Positions 20,345-29,136 are shown, counted from the first letter of the stretch. The stretch is 45,303 nucleotides of DNA from Pseudomonadales bacterium (GCA_022360555.1 JAKSCQ010000152.1:1-45303); one strand, 5' to 3'. Notes: a model not told the origin generated them from the letters alone. Program-made: numbers and translations.

Positions 20345-20520
20345 CCTGAGTACCTCCAAGTTTTTATAAATCATCCCTGGGGATGCATGCAGCCGGGTTG
20401 ATGCTGCATTTGCACTGCATTTGCGAAGAAACAGCGCAGAGCTCCCCGTCACCCTTTCCAGGCAACTCGTCTCATCATAAACAAGGTAGCTCCCTTTGCA
20501 ATACGCTTGTTTGGCGCCAG

Positions 20521-20958
20521 TCACATCTCCAGCAGAAAGGTCACCGGCCCATCGTTCACGAGCGAAACCCGCATATCCGCGCCAAATCTTCCGGTCTGTA
20601 CCGGCACAGCCTGGGCTTCCAGGCAGGCAACACAAAAATCAAACAAGTGCTTCCCGGCCTGCGGGGCCGCCGCCCGACTGAAACCGGGACGCCGCCCCTT
20701 GCGGGTATCCGCCGCCAGGGTGAACTGGGAAACCGCCAGCAGCTCACCACCGATATCGCGGACATCCCGATTCATCCTGCCCTCGTCATCGGGGAACACC
20801 CGGTAGCCCACCACCCGTTCCGCCATGCGGCGGACCAGAGCTTCATCGTCATGGGCTTCGATGCCGACCAGTAACAGTAACCCCCGGCCGATTTCCCCAA
20901 TGGTCTCCCCGTCCACAACAACACTGGCTTCGCTAACGCGCTGCATCAGTACTTTCAT
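20521..20958 (-). CDS. dtd: D-aminoacyl-tRNA deacylase
   Basis: Proofreading enzyme that removes D-amino acids (and glycine from tRNA-Ala) in the cytosol. The 145-residue protein has both Dtd signatures: SQFTLAADTRKGRRP (about residues 77-91) and the C-terminal NDGPVTFLLEM, whose Gly-cisPro pair enforces chirality. The start overlaps the stop of the upstream pip gene by four bases (ATGA), so the two are co-transcribed. The pairing of dtd with a prolyl aminopeptidase is common in this group. Confidence 0.97.
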   Translation of the reverse strand: MKVLMQRVSEASVVVDGETIGEIGRGLLLLVGIEAHDDEALVRRMAERVVGYRVFPDDEGRMNRDVRDIGGELLAVSQFTLAADTRKGRRPGFSRAAAPQAGKHLFDFCVACLEAQAVPVQTGRFGADMRVSLVNDGPVTFLLEM

Positions 20959-21881
20959 GCGTCCATCCTCTTTTCCAGCCGTTCCACCGCCTGCACCAGT
21001 GCCTGTGCAATCGCCGGATCAGAGGAAGAATGTCCGCCCTCCTCCACCCAGGTCAATGTGCTGCCGGGTAGTGCCTGATGCAGACTGGCCGCCTGATCAG
21101 CGGGGCAGACAAAGTCACGGCTGCCATGGACGATTTCCACCGGCACCGTCACGCCGACGCAGGCTTCCAGGAGGGGCAGATCAAGAAAACCGCCATTCAT
21201 GAAATAGTGGGTTTCCTGCCGGGCCATGCACAGTTCATCATCGCTTACCGGAATGCCATCAGGTGCCGGTGCCATCAGTGCCAACACCGCTTCCCAGTTA
21301 CACCAGTGGCGAGCATATCGCCGGGCTTCACTTCCCTGCAGTCCTTGATAATAGCGCTGCAGGACACCGCCCGGCCCCGGCGGAGCCTGCTCTACCAATG
21401 TCTGCCAGGCGTCAGGGAACAGGCGGGCGGCACCTTCCCCGGCATATAGCCAGTCCCTGTCCTGCTGGCGACACAGAAACACGCCACGCAGTACCATGCC
21501 CAGGATTCTCTCCGGCCAGGCAGCCAGGTAGGCCAATGCCAGCGTTACCCCCCAGGAACCACCAAACACCATCCAGCGATCCACATCCAGGGCAACGCGA
21601 ATCGATTCCAGATCCTTGACCAGATGGGCTGTGGTATTGTGGTCGGTCGAGGCCAGTGGCCGGCTTTGGCCCGCCCCTCGCTGATCGAACAGAATGATGC
21701 GAAAGCGCCGGGGGTCGAAAAAACGCCGCATAAAGGGGGAGCAAGCACCACCCGGGCCGCCATGGAGCACCACCACCGGCAAGCCATCCGGGTTACCGCT
21801 TTCCTCTACATACAGCCGGTGTCCCTGCCCCACCGGCAGGTAAAAATAACGGCGACAATCCAGAGAAGGGAACAAAGACAT
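20955..21881 (-). CDS. pip: Prolyl aminopeptidase (proline iminopeptidase)
   Basis: Alpha/beta-hydrolase that releases N-terminal proline from peptides. The ATG at 21881 gives 308 residues with the family start (FPSLDCRRYFYLPVGQGHRLYVEE in pieces). The oxyanion motif is HGGPGG (40-45), with DQRGAGQS, the nucleophile elbow GGSWG (Ser109) and a C-terminal WVEEGGHSS providing His. The upstream in-frame extension runs antisense to the lipoprotein gene and is rejected. Its start codon overlaps the start codon of the divergent lipoprotein gene within CATG, which is unusual. A weak GGAAAA lies about 10 bases upstream. Confidence 0.94.
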   Translation of the reverse strand: MSLFPSLDCRRYFYLPVGQGHRLYVEESGNPDGLPVVVLHGGPGGACSPFMRRFFDPRRFRIILFDQRGAGQSRPLASTDHNTTAHLVKDLESIRVALDVDRWMVFGGSWGVTLALAYLAAWPERILGMVLRGVFLCRQQDRDWLYAGEGAARLFPDAWQTLVEQAPPGPGGVLQRYYQGLQGSEARRYARHWCNWEAVLALMAPAPDGIPVSDDELCMARQETHYFMNGGFLDLPLLEACVGVTVPVEIVHGSRDFVCPADQAASLHQALPGSTLTWVEEGGHSSSDPAIAQALVQAVERLEKRMDA

Positions 21882-22356
21882 GCAGGTAATTTTCCACGCA
21901 AAGCATTCAGCATACCTTGCACTGGTGGTGCTGCAACTGCTGATCACCGGTTGCGACAGCACGCCGCCCGAAAACGCGATTCGGCAGGCACTGGAAGAGC
22001 TGGAACAGGCCATTGAAGACGGAGATACCGGCACCGTAATGGACCGCCTGACGGATACTGTCAGCATTGAGCAGCATGGGCGGACGATGGCACGCGAGGA
22101 GATCCAACGCACCTTGATGGCGCTGTTCTTCCGCTACCCCAAACGTCAGATAACAATAACCCGCGTTGAAATCGAGCTGGACCCGGTTACCAAACAACAG
22201 GCACGAGTGCGATTTACCGCCATTGTCTGGGGCGGCCGAAACCTGCTGCCCGAAAACGGGGATAGCTACCGGGTAGTGAGTGACTGGCGCGAAAACGGAG
22301 AGTGGAAGATTGAGGCGCTGACAGCAGACGGATTGCGGGAGGGAGTTGACAGTTGA
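21880..22356 (+). CDS. Small lipoprotein with NTF2/SnoaL-like fold, function unknown
   Basis: A 158-residue lipoprotein with a signal peptide ending in LITGC (lipid-modified Cys25). The following part (about 30-155) has the helix-helix-beta pattern of NTF2-like proteins: ALEELEQAIEDGD, IEQHGRTMAREEIQ, then strands ending WRENGEWKIEAL. GAGAAGGGAA precedes the ATG. Its last codons (VDS and the TGA stop) lie inside the left arm of the inverted repeat that begins at 22345, so its natural end may have been reshaped by that element. It is divergent from pip. No specific function can be assigned. Confidence 0.8.
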   Translation: MQVIFHAKHSAYLALVVLQLLITGCDSTPPENAIRQALEELEQAIEDGDTGTVMDRLTDTVSIEQHGRTMAREEIQRTLMALFFRYPKRQITITRVEIELDPVTKQQARVRFTAIVWGGRNLLPENGDSYRVVSDWRENGEWKIEALTADGLREGVDS

Positions 22357-22490
22357 TAGCCACGCGATACAGACATGTTGAAAATTTAAACTCAATAGGC
22401 CGCAACCAGAGTCAGGACGCGGCCTATCACGTTGCAGAATCTGATGAACTATTCCGCGACGCTGTCAACTGTCCACTATCAACTGCCAAC
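22345..22490. repeat. Convergent-gap inverted-repeat element A
   Basis: Outer arms GTTGACAGTTGATAG (22345-22359) and CTATCAACTGCCAAC (22476-22490) are complementary at 14 of 15 positions. The core hairpin has a 9-bp perfect stem (22395-22403 with 22419-22427). The core segment 22398-22425 matches 36808-36835 at 23 of 28 positions without gaps. It occupies the gap between the convergent lipoprotein and ntrC genes and may act as a terminator. Confidence 0.72.
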
Positions 22491-22496
22491 TAAATT

Positions 22497-23930
22497 TCAG
22501 TCCTCTTCCCCGTTACTGAACTGGCTTTCCATATCCAGCTCCTTGATCTTGCGGGTCAGGGTATTACGCCCCCAGCCCAGCAGGGCGGCGGCGTCCCGTT
22601 TGCGACCGCCAGTGTGCTGCAATGCCACCTCGATCATGGTGCGCTCAAAGCCCGGCACCGCCTGTTCCAGAATGCCACGCTCACCCTGTGACAGTGCCCG
22701 GTCTGCCCAGCTACGCAAAGATTTGAGCCAGTCACCACTCACATCCGCTCCCTTGGCGGAACCGGTTTCCTTCAGTTCCGGTGGCAGATCATCGACCAGC
22801 ACTTCTCGACCGGAGGCCATCACCGTCAGCCAGCGACAGGTATTTTCCAACTGACGCACATTGCCCGGCCAGGGCTGGGTGGAAAGGTACTTTTCCGTAT
22901 CCTTGTGCAGCACCTTGGGTTCCACGCCCAGTTCGTTGGCGGCACGCTGCAGGAAGTAGTTGGCCAGGCGCGGGATATCCTCGCGGCGCTCGGCCATACG
23001 CGGGATATGGATACGAATCACATTGAGCCGGTGAAACAGGTCTTCGCGGAAATCCCCTTCCTTCACCAGACGTTCAAGATCCTGGTGGGTGGCGGCGATG
23101 ATTCGCACATCCACATGAATCGGGGTGGTTCCGCCTACCCGGTAAAATTCGCTTTCCTGCAGAACACGCAGCAAGCGGGTCTGGGCTTCCAGGGGCATGT
23201 CGCCGATTTCATCCAGGAACAGGGTGCCGCCATTGGCCTGCTCGAACCGCCCCACACGCTGATTGTTGGCACCGGTAAAAGCGCCCTTTTCATGGCCAAA
23301 CAATTCGGATTCGATCAGGTCCTTGGGGATCGCTGCCATGTTGAGCGCCACGAAGTTTTTTTCCCGACGCATGGAGTGCCGGTGCAGGGCCCGTGCCACC
23401 AGCTCCTTGCCGGTACCGGACTGACCATTGATCAGCACGGTCACGTTGGAGTGGCTCAGGCGGCCAATGGCCCGAAATACCTCCTGCATGGCCGGCGCTT
23501 CCCCAATGATTTCCGTGGGAGCCTCCTCCACGGCGGCCGGAGCATCGCCCCGGGATTCCTCCCGGTGCTTGATAGCTCGGCGCACCAATGCCACCGCCTC
23601 ATCCACATCAAACGGCTTGGGCAAATACTCGAAAGCCCCTCCCTGATAGGAGGCCACCGCCGAGTCCAGATCGGAATGGGCAGTCATGATGATAACCGGC
23701 AGGTCAGGATTCTTGCGCTGCAGGATCTTCAGCATACGCAGGCCATCGGTTCCGGGCATGCGTACGTCACTGATCAGCACATCCGGTTCCCGCCCCCCCT
23801 CTTCCAGGGTATTGAGGGCCTCATCGCCATCCTCGAAACAGGTGACGGCATAGCCCTCCTGGCTCAACGCCTTTTCCAGCACCCAGCGAATGGAACGGTC
23901 ATCGTCGACAACCCATACTGCTACACTCAT
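22497..23930 (-). CDS. ntrC: Nitrogen regulation response regulator NtrC (NRI)
   Basis: Sigma-54-dependent activator that turns on nitrogen-scavenging genes when phosphorylated by NtrB. The 477-residue protein has a receiver domain with Asp55 in LISDVRMPG. The AAA+ domain carries Walker [10 protein letters not shown] and the sigma-54-contact loop GAFTGA. A Fis-type helix-turn-helix lies at the C-terminus ([19 protein letters not shown]). It follows ntrB by 40 bp on the same strand, in the normal order. Its stop lies 7 bp from the end of repeat element A. Confidence 0.97.
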   Translation of the reverse strand: MSVAVWVVDDDRSIRWVLEKALSQEGYAVTCFEDGDEALNTLEEGGREPDVLISDVRMPGTDGLRMLKILQRKNPDLPVIIMTAHSDLDSAVASYQGGAFEYLPKPFDVDEAVALVRRAIKHREESRGDAPAAVEEAPTEIIGEAPAMQEVFRAIGRLSHSNVTVLINGQSGTGKELVARALHRHSMRREKNFVALNMAAIPKDLIESELFGHEKGAFTGANNQRVGRFEQANGGTLFLDEIGDMPLEAQTRLLRVLQESEFYRVGGTTPIHVDVRIIAATHQDLERLVKEGDFREDLFHRLNVIRIHIPRMAERREDIPRLANYFLQRAANELGVEPKVLHKDTEKYLSTQPWPGNVRQLENTCRWLTVMASGREVLVDDLPPELKETGSAKGADVSGDWLKSLRSWADRALSQGERGILEQAVPGFERTMIEVALQHTGGRKRDAAALLGWGRNTLTRKIKELDMESQFSNGEED

Positions 23931-23970
23931 GACCTTCTCCCATTCTTTGTGCTCATGGCTTCAATTGCGC

Positions 23971-25080
23971 TCATGGCTCTTCTGACTCCGTGACTGCCTG
24001 CTGCTCCATGGGCAGCAAAATACTGAATACGGTTTCACCCGGAACACTTTCGCACTCGATCAGCCCCTGGTGCTGGCTGATGATGGACTGGGCAATCGAA
24101 AGACCCAGCCCCGTGCCGCTGGCGCGGCCGCTGACCATGGGATAGAAGAGGGTTTCCTGCACCTCTGGCGAAATCCCCGGCCCGTTGTCGATGATATCCA
24201 CCCTCAACACCAGACGATGGCGCTGGGCACCAATGGTGAACTGGCGCAGCACTCGGGTTCGCATGACCACCCGCGCATCTTCAGTGCCAGACTCCAGCAA
24301 CGCCTGGGTGGCATTGCGAATGACATTGAGCAATACCTGGATCAACTGGTCCCGGTCAGCCACCACATCCGGCAGGCTGATGTCATAATCGCGCCAGATG
24401 GCCACTCCCCGGGGGTGCTCGGCCAGTAACAACTGGCGAACGTGTTCCAGGCATTCATGAACATTGACGGCCCGGAATTCCGGCGGCTTGCGCGGCCCCA
24501 GCATGCGATCCGCCACGGACCGCAGCCGGTCGGCTTCATCGATAATGACCTTGGTGTACTCAGTCAGATCCGGGTCGGGCAGCGCCCGTTCCAGCAACTG
24601 CGCCGCTCCCCGGATGCCCCCCAGTGGGTTCTTGATCTCATGGGCCACGCCCCGCACCAGGGCACGGGTCGCCTGATGCGCATGGATCAGTGCTTCCTCG
24701 CGGGTAATGCGCAGCAACCGGTCCAGCGACTGCATCTCCATCAGCAGACACAGGGGCTGGCCGGGCTCGTTGATCGGGCTGACTGAATAATCCACGGTAA
24801 TTTCATGGCCCGGCGCCACGGAAAGACGCGCCTCGCGCTGGGTGAAGGGATGCTCATCGTGCATGCACTGCTTCAGGGCAGCACGAGCCTCATCATCGTC
24901 AAAGAAGTAATCGGGCAGAGGCTGGCCAATGGCACGGCTGGCACTGGTCGCAAGCAGCATCTCCGCCGCCGGATTCAGGTAACGAACCTGCAACTCGTGA
25001 TCCAGCATGATCACCGCGGTGCGCAGGTGATCCAGTAAACGCTTGTGCAAAGTGACACCACTCATCAACTGTTGGCCCAT
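23971..25080 (-). CDS. ntrB: Nitrogen regulation sensor kinase NtrB (NRII)
   Basis: Cytosolic histidine kinase/phosphatase that sets NtrC phosphorylation in response to PII. The 369-residue protein has an N-terminal PAS domain, phosphoacceptor His147 in RGVAHEIKNPLGG, and an ATPase domain ending with GTGLGLSIAQSII. Two starts are possible. The ATG at 25080 gives the longest form. The ATG at 25065 (MSGVTLHKRLLDHL) fits relatives better and leaves a short leader if the sigma-54 promoter at 25092-25107 is used. Neither has a strong Shine-Dalgarno sequence. Confidence 0.95.
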   Translation of the reverse strand: MGQQLMSGVTLHKRLLDHLRTAVIMLDHELQVRYLNPAAEMLLATSASRAIGQPLPDYFFDDDEARAALKQCMHDEHPFTQREARLSVAPGHEITVDYSVSPINEPGQPLCLLMEMQSLDRLLRITREEALIHAHQATRALVRGVAHEIKNPLGGIRGAAQLLERALPDPDLTEYTKVIIDEADRLRSVADRMLGPRKPPEFRAVNVHECLEHVRQLLLAEHPRGVAIWRDYDISLPDVVADRDQLIQVLLNVIRNATQALLESGTEDARVVMRTRVLRQFTIGAQRHRLVLRVDIIDNGPGISPEVQETLFYPMVSGRASGTGLGLSIAQSIISQHQGLIECESVPGETVFSILLPMEQQAVTESEEP

Positions 25081-25091
25081 AACAGGGCATA

Positions 25092-25107
25092 AGCAATTAT
25101 CAGGCCA
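25092..25107 (-). promoter_or_regulatory. Candidate sigma-54 promoter for ntrBC
   Basis: The minus strand reads TGGCCTGATAATTGCT, with the invariant GG and GC exactly 10 bases apart as in the sigma-54 consensus. The predicted start of transcription is near 25081, just upstream of ntrB. An NtrC-type site lies about 118 bp upstream. Confidence 0.6.
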
Positions 25108-25209
25108 TTCTGAAAAACCGGCTTAAGTCTGTTTCGGGGGCCGACAGATCGAAATTCGCTTCTTTTCGATCACCATGAGAGTGAGTGTAGCGAGGAAATC
25201 TCTATTTTC

Positions 25210-25224
25210 GCACCACAACAGTGC
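25210..25224. promoter_or_regulatory. Candidate NtrC binding site upstream of ntrB
   Basis: GCACCACAACAGTGC matches the NtrC pattern GCACY-N5-RGTGC exactly. It is centred about 118 bp upstream of the sigma-54 promoter for ntrB and lies just beyond the end of the DUF4124 gene. Confidence 0.6.
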
Positions 25225-25232
25225 ATACTGGG

Positions 25233-26015
25233 TTACCGGGCAGGACGAGGACGAGAAGGTTGGGCCGGCTTCCCGGGACTCGCCGCCCCCCCCGGGCTAG
25301 CCCCTCCACCTGACACCGCCGCTCCGCCCACCTGGGCAGCCCCCCCCCTGGAGGGGGGGCGGGCCACATCTGCAGCAGGGCCATTTCGATCAATAATGGG
25401 TGGACGAGGCCTGAAATCGCTGGCTGTACTGCGGTGAACAAACACCTCAACAGCCGCCGATACCATCTTCACCTGACCATCTGCGCCCACGACCTTGACG
25501 ACCAATGAATGCGCTCCTCTTTCAGGCGCTTCCAGCTGCATGGCAGGCTGAGGAGCTCCATTATCGAACAGAACCAACTTGTCATCGCCCTTCAAGGAAG
25601 GAGTCAGAGTCACCTGCACGGGCACCGGCTCGGAAGGATTACGAAGAGTCTCTCCTGGCTCCGGGCTATCAATAACCAATCGGGAGTAACCTCCTGATGG
25701 CGCTCCGGTACCATCCTCCTCTTCTTCGGACTCCAGCAATTGCTCTGGCATTTCAACTCGCTCGACAGGAACAGTATTGGTCTTTTTAAGCTTCACTTCT
25801 TCTGAAGTTGCATCTTTACCCGGATGATCGGTAAAAACGACATTGCCGTTTTCATCAACGACCCGATAGATCCTGCTGGGCGGCTGTTCGACCTCAAGCT
25901 CCTGCCTTTCATCCATCTCTGCCACTTCTTCTGACGGCACAGGTTCTTCGGCCCATGCGGGGATCCAGAAGAAAAAGAGCAGCCATGCCGATGGTATAAC
26001 CCATGCCGTTTTCAT
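25233..26015 (-). CDS. DUF4124 domain-containing secreted protein
   Basis: Exported protein of 260 residues. The signal peptide covers about the first 22 residues (ending PAWA). An acidic linker precedes the DUF4124 core (RIYRVVDENGNVVFTDHPG, about 48-66), a small beta module found in envelope proteins. An Ig-like segment (about 110-200) and a Gly/Ala/Pro-rich low-complexity tail follow. The tail is encoded by homopolymer tracts: C8 at 25286-25293, C9 at 25340-25348 and G7 at 25353-25359. It sits between glnA and ntrB, but the glnA terminator separates it from glnA. No function is known. Confidence 0.82.
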   Translation of the reverse strand: MKTAWVIPSAWLLFFFWIPAWAEEPVPSEEVAEMDERQELEVEQPPSRIYRVVDENGNVVFTDHPGKDATSEEVKLKKTNTVPVERVEMPEQLLESEEEEDGTGAPSGGYSRLVIDSPEPGETLRNPSEPVPVQVTLTPSLKGDDKLVLFDNGAPQPAMQLEAPERGAHSLVVKVVGADGQVKMVSAAVEVFVHRSTASDFRPRPPIIDRNGPAADVARPPSRGGAAQVGGAAVSGGGASPGGAASPGKPAQPSRPRPAR

Positions 26016-26110
26016 AAAAAAACCTCCCTATCAACCCAGTCATTTTGGCTCCCACCACAGAATTAGGAAAGGGCCCAACACACAAATTAGCAGCTTTTTG
26101 CTGACAAAAA

Positions 26111-26135
26111 AAAACCCCCGCAAAGCGGGGGTTTT
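26111..26135. terminator. Intrinsic terminator downstream of glnA
   Basis: Perfect 11-bp stem AAAACCCCCGC, loop AAA, GCGGGGGTTTT. On the minus strand it is followed by a run of nine T. It lies 24 bp after the glnA stop. Confidence 0.93.
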
Positions 26136-26159
26136 CATCTCGGTTAAATCCGCAGGGGA

Positions 26160-27566
26160 TTAAACGGAGTAGTACATATCGAACTCGACCGGGTGCGGAG
26201 TCATGTTCAGGCGCTCGATCTCCTCACGCTTCAGCTCGATGTAGCCTTCGAGCATGTCCTTGGTGAACACGTCACCTTCGGTCAGGAAGTCGTGGTCGGC
26301 TTCCAGCTCGTCCAGAGCCATGGTCAGGGTGTGAGCCACGGTCGGGATGTCTTTCGCTTCTTCCGCCGGCAGATCGTACAGATCCTTGTCCATGGCATCG
26401 CCCGGGTGCAGCTTGTTCTTGATACCGTCCAGGCCAGCCATCAGCAGTGCGGCAAAGCACAGGTAGGGGTTGGCGGACGGATCAGGGAAGCGCGCCTCGA
26501 TACGGCGGGCTTTCGGGCTGTTCACGAACGGAATCCGGATGGACGCAGAACGGTTACGGGCAGAGTAAGCCAGCATGACCGGCGCTTCGAAACCGGGCAC
26601 CAGACGCTTGTAGGAGTTGGTGGAACCGTTGGTGAAGGCGTTGATGGCGCGGGCGTGCTTGATGATACCGCCGATGAAGTACAGGGCTTCGTCGGACAGG
26701 CCAGCGTAGCCGTCACCGGCGAACAGGTTCTTGCCATCTTTGGCCAGGGACACGTGCACGTGCATACCGGAACCGTTATCACCGATCAGCGGCTTGGGCA
26801 TGAAGGTGGAGGTTTTGCCGTAGGCGTGTGCCACGTTGTGTACGCAGTACTTGAGGATCTGAACTTCGTCAGCCTTGGCGGTCAGGGTGTTGGCACCCAC
26901 ACCGATCTCACACTGGCCAGCGGTGCCCACTTCGTGGTGATGCACTTCGATTTCCAGCCCCATGGACTCCATGGCAGAACACATGGCGCCACGCAGGTCG
27001 TGCAGGCTGTCTACCGGGGGAACCGGGAAGTAACCGCCTTTCACACCCGGACGGTGACCGATGTTACCGCCTTCGAATTCGTCAGAGGACACCCAGGCCG
27101 CTTCTTCAGAGTGCAGCTCATACATGGCGCCCTGCATGTCGGACTTCCACTTGACGGAATCGAATACGAAGAATTCCGGCTCCGGGCCGAACAGAGCGGA
27201 ATCCGCGATGCCGGTGGACTTCAGGTATTCTTCAGCGCGCTTGGCAACGGAACGCGGATCACGCTCGTAACCCTGCATGGTGGAGGGCTCGACGATGTCG
27301 CAACGCAGGTTCATGGTCGCCACGTCAGTGAACGGGTCCAGTACCGCGGTGGAATCATCGGGCATCAGGATCATGTCGGACTCGTTGATGCCTTTCCAGC
27401 CAGCGATGGAGGAACCATCGAACATCTTGCCGTCCTGGAAGAAATCCTCGTCGATTTCACCTACGGGCAGGGTCACATGCTGCTCCTTGCCACGGCTATC
27501 GGTGAATCGCAGGTCCACCCATTTTACGTCATTCTCTTTAATCAGCTTGAGGGTCTTCTCAGACAT
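26160..27566 (-). CDS. glnA: Glutamine synthetase, type I (GlnA)
   Basis: ATP-dependent synthesis of glutamine from glutamate and ammonia; a cytosolic dodecamer. The ATG at 27566, with CAGGAGGA upstream, gives 468 residues, as in E. coli. The signature DGSSIAGW, the ATP-binding [14 protein letters not shown] and the glutamate-binding NRSASIRIP are present. Tyr397 in [11 protein letters not shown] is the adenylylation site of GSI-beta enzymes, so control by GlnE is expected. Upstream lies a sigma-54 promoter with an NtrC site. In many relatives ntrBC follows directly; here a DUF4124 gene lies between them. Confidence 0.98.
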   Translation of the reverse strand: MSEKTLKLIKENDVKWVDLRFTDSRGKEQHVTLPVGEIDEDFFQDGKMFDGSSIAGWKGINESDMILMPDDSTAVLDPFTDVATMNLRCDIVEPSTMQGYERDPRSVAKRAEEYLKSTGIADSALFGPEPEFFVFDSVKWKSDMQGAMYELHSEEAAWVSSDEFEGGNIGHRPGVKGGYFPVPPVDSLHDLRGAMCSAMESMGLEIEVHHHEVGTAGQCEIGVGANTLTAKADEVQILKYCVHNVAHAYGKTSTFMPKPLIGDNGSGMHVHVSLAKDGKNLFAGDGYAGLSDEALYFIGGIIKHARAINAFTNGSTNSYKRLVPGFEAPVMLAYSARNRSASIRIPFVNSPKARRIEARFPDPSANPYLCFAALLMAGLDGIKNKLHPGDAMDKDLYDLPAEEAKDIPTVAHTLTMALDELEADHDFLTEGDVFTKDMLEGYIELKREEIERLNMTPHPVEFDMYYSV

Positions 27567-27683
27567 TGTCGTGCGTCCTCCTGAGGAACAGCGGGTTTGT
27601 CTCTGACTCTTTGCCCTGCCCCGCAAGAGAGCAGCACAAGGAGCCGGTATTCTCGGCCACAGGGCCAGCTTTGCCAATAGGGA

Positions 27684-27699
27684 GGCAAGTTCCATGCCA
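27684..27699 (-). promoter_or_regulatory. Sigma-54 promoter for glnA
   Basis: The minus strand reads TGGCATGGAACTTGCC, with GG and GC 10 bases apart and a near-consensus TTGC at -12. Transcription would start near 27672, leaving a leader of about 105 bases. Confidence 0.75.
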
Positions 27700-27792
27700 G
27701 CCCTTTTTTAGCGCATCTTGGGCTACAACAGCGATTTGCAGGCTAAATGCGCCCCATTAATGCACCAATATAGATCACACAAGAACAAGCCA

Positions 27793-27807
27793 GCACTAAA
27801 ATAGTGC
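27793..27807. promoter_or_regulatory. NtrC binding site upstream of glnA
   Basis: GCACTAAAATAGTGC fits GCACY-N5-RGTGC and is a perfect palindrome in its arms. It is centred about 109 bp upstream of the glnA sigma-54 promoter, a normal enhancer distance. It overlaps the last codons of the tusA-like gene. A weaker half-site (TGCACCAATA) lies at 27761. Confidence 0.68.
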
Positions 27808-28047
27808 ACCGTTATCTTCGCCCACGCGCAGAACGACAAAAACCTCATTGCCGTCCTCGCCGGTTTCCAGCACCTCGTGCCCGTTAATGCGGCACCAGGC
27901 GGGGATGTCATTCAACGCCCCGGGGTCGGTGCAGACCACCTTCAGGCAATCCCCCGTGCCCAGGGTGCGCACCTTGTTCTGGGTCTTGATGACCGGCATC
28001 GGGCACATCAGACGCCGGGTATCCAGTTCGTACAGTGTTTCAGACAT
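27796..28047 (-). CDS. tusA: TusA/SirA-family sulfur carrier protein
   Basis: Small cytosolic persulfide carrier of 83 residues. The motif CPMPVIKTQNKV carries the sulfur-accepting Cys15 and the CPxP motif of the family. It lies 3 bp downstream of the PP-loop gene on the same strand, so the two are almost certainly co-transcribed. It probably hands sulfur to that enzyme. It may not be the orthologue of E. coli TusA (mnm5s2U pathway), because several TusA-like carriers exist. The promoter elements of glnA overlap its 3' end. Confidence 0.85.
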   Translation of the reverse strand: MSETLYELDTRRLMCPMPVIKTQNKVRTLGTGDCLKVVCTDPGALNDIPAWCRINGHEVLETGEDGNEVFVVLRVGEDNGALF

Positions 28048-28050
28048 GGC

Positions 28051-29136
28051 TCACCCCACATTCCAGGCAGGCAGCACCTCATCCGGCAGCGCCGGTTTGA
28101 CGGTGACCTGGCGAGCCACACCGTCCGGTCCTCGCACTTCCAGAGTCACCTCGTCGAGCACCCGGCCCTTGGAATACCGCGCCACGATGGCGGCCGCTTC
28201 GCGGAGCTCTTCGTCGGACTCGAACTGGCCATCCACCAGCGCCAGCGGCCCAGGGCAGCTGACCGTGGTCAGGCTGGTAAACATGTACCGGTAACCTTCC
28301 AGGAAGCGGTTCTCGCCTTCCTCACGACTGATAATCAGCTTGTAGTGGGGGCGAGGACGCAGGTGGCGGCCCACCTTGAGCAGCATGATGTCATCCAGCT
28401 CGTAGCGGCGCTCATTACGTGCCTTCCACAGGTCGGCCAGCTTGTTGGAGTAGGACTCATCGGTGAGGAAGCAGCAACCACCGGCGGGCTGGGCAAAATC
28501 CTCCAGTCCGAAACGCTCGGCCAGCGCCATCTGCGGTTTGCGGTTACGGCCGGAAAAATCATATAGCGCATCGCGGTTCACCCACCCCTCGCGCTCCGGC
28601 AGGGTCGGGGGCAGGTTCCGGGCGCACAGCGGGCGCAGCAGACGGTCATCGGCGCCGGATTCCTGGCTGATGATCGGCATGGTTTCCTTGCGCTGGCTCT
28701 TCGGCCGCTGGCCGATCACTTCGCCGGTAATAATGAAGTCGAACCCCTTGTCGCCGGCAAACTCCCGTGCCTTGTTAATCATCAGGGTAGCCTGGTTGAC
28801 CATGAATATCTTGCAGTCCAGGCAGGGGTTCAGGTTTGCACCATAACCGTGCTTGGGATTGAGCACCACATCCTTGTATTCCTCGGAAATATCAATGATA
28901 TGCAGCTTTATGCCTAGCTGCTCCGCCACCCACAGGGCGTTATTGCGTTTTTCCTTGTCCTTGTCCTTCTTGCGGATGGCATGGGTGTGTCCCTCCACGC
29001 AGAAACCGGTGAAGAAGTTCACACCCTCCACCTCAATTCCCTGCTCCTGCATTACCTTGACTGCCAGCATGGAGTCCAGTCCGCCGGACACCAGTGCGAT
29101 GGCGCGGCGTTGAACCGGTTGGGTTGCCTGTGTCAT
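28051..29136 (-). CDS. PP-loop tRNA sulfurtransferase-like protein (ThiI/MnmA-related, without THUMP domain)
   Basis: ATP-pyrophosphatase (PP-loop) enzyme of 361 residues from the ATG at 29136. The nucleotide loop is LVSGGLDSML (residues 16-25). A CLDC pair (Cys105, Cys108) and a later AGGCCFL (Cys221, Cys222) are candidate catalytic or metal/sulfur-binding cysteines. The C-terminal region resembles an RNA-binding module seen in NFACT-type proteins (recalled, unverified). It occupies the place of thiI in P. aeruginosa, next to glnA, but lacks the THUMP and rhodanese domains of ThiI. With the adjacent tusA it probably forms a tRNA thiolation unit; the modified base is not known. Confidence 0.75.
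   Translation of the reverse strand: MTQATQPVQRRAIALVSGGLDSMLAVKVMQEQGIEVEGVNFFTGFCVEGHTHAIRKKDKDKEKRNNALWVAEQLGIKLHIIDISEEYKDVVLNPKHGYGANLNPCLDCKIFMVNQATLMINKAREFAGDKGFDFIITGEVIGQRPKSQRKETMPIISQESGADDRLLRPLCARNLPPTLPEREGWVNRDALYDFSGRNRKPQMALAERFGLEDFAQPAGGCCFLTDESYSNKLADLWKARNERRYELDDIMLLKVGRHLRPRPHYKLIISREEGENRFLEGYRYMFTSLTTVSCPGPLALVDGQFESDEELREAAAIVARYSKGRVLDEVTLEVRGPDGVARQVTVKPALPDEVLPAWNVG

Noticed and set aside
27567-27672. Riboswitch or glnA RNA motif in the glnA leader
   Set aside because: The 105-base leader shows no recognisable conserved motif; the sigma-54 and NtrC elements explain the upstream region.
28051-29136. Naming the PP-loop gene thiI
   Set aside because: The position matches thiI of P. 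aeruginosa, but the THUMP and rhodanese domains are absent and the cysteine pattern differs.
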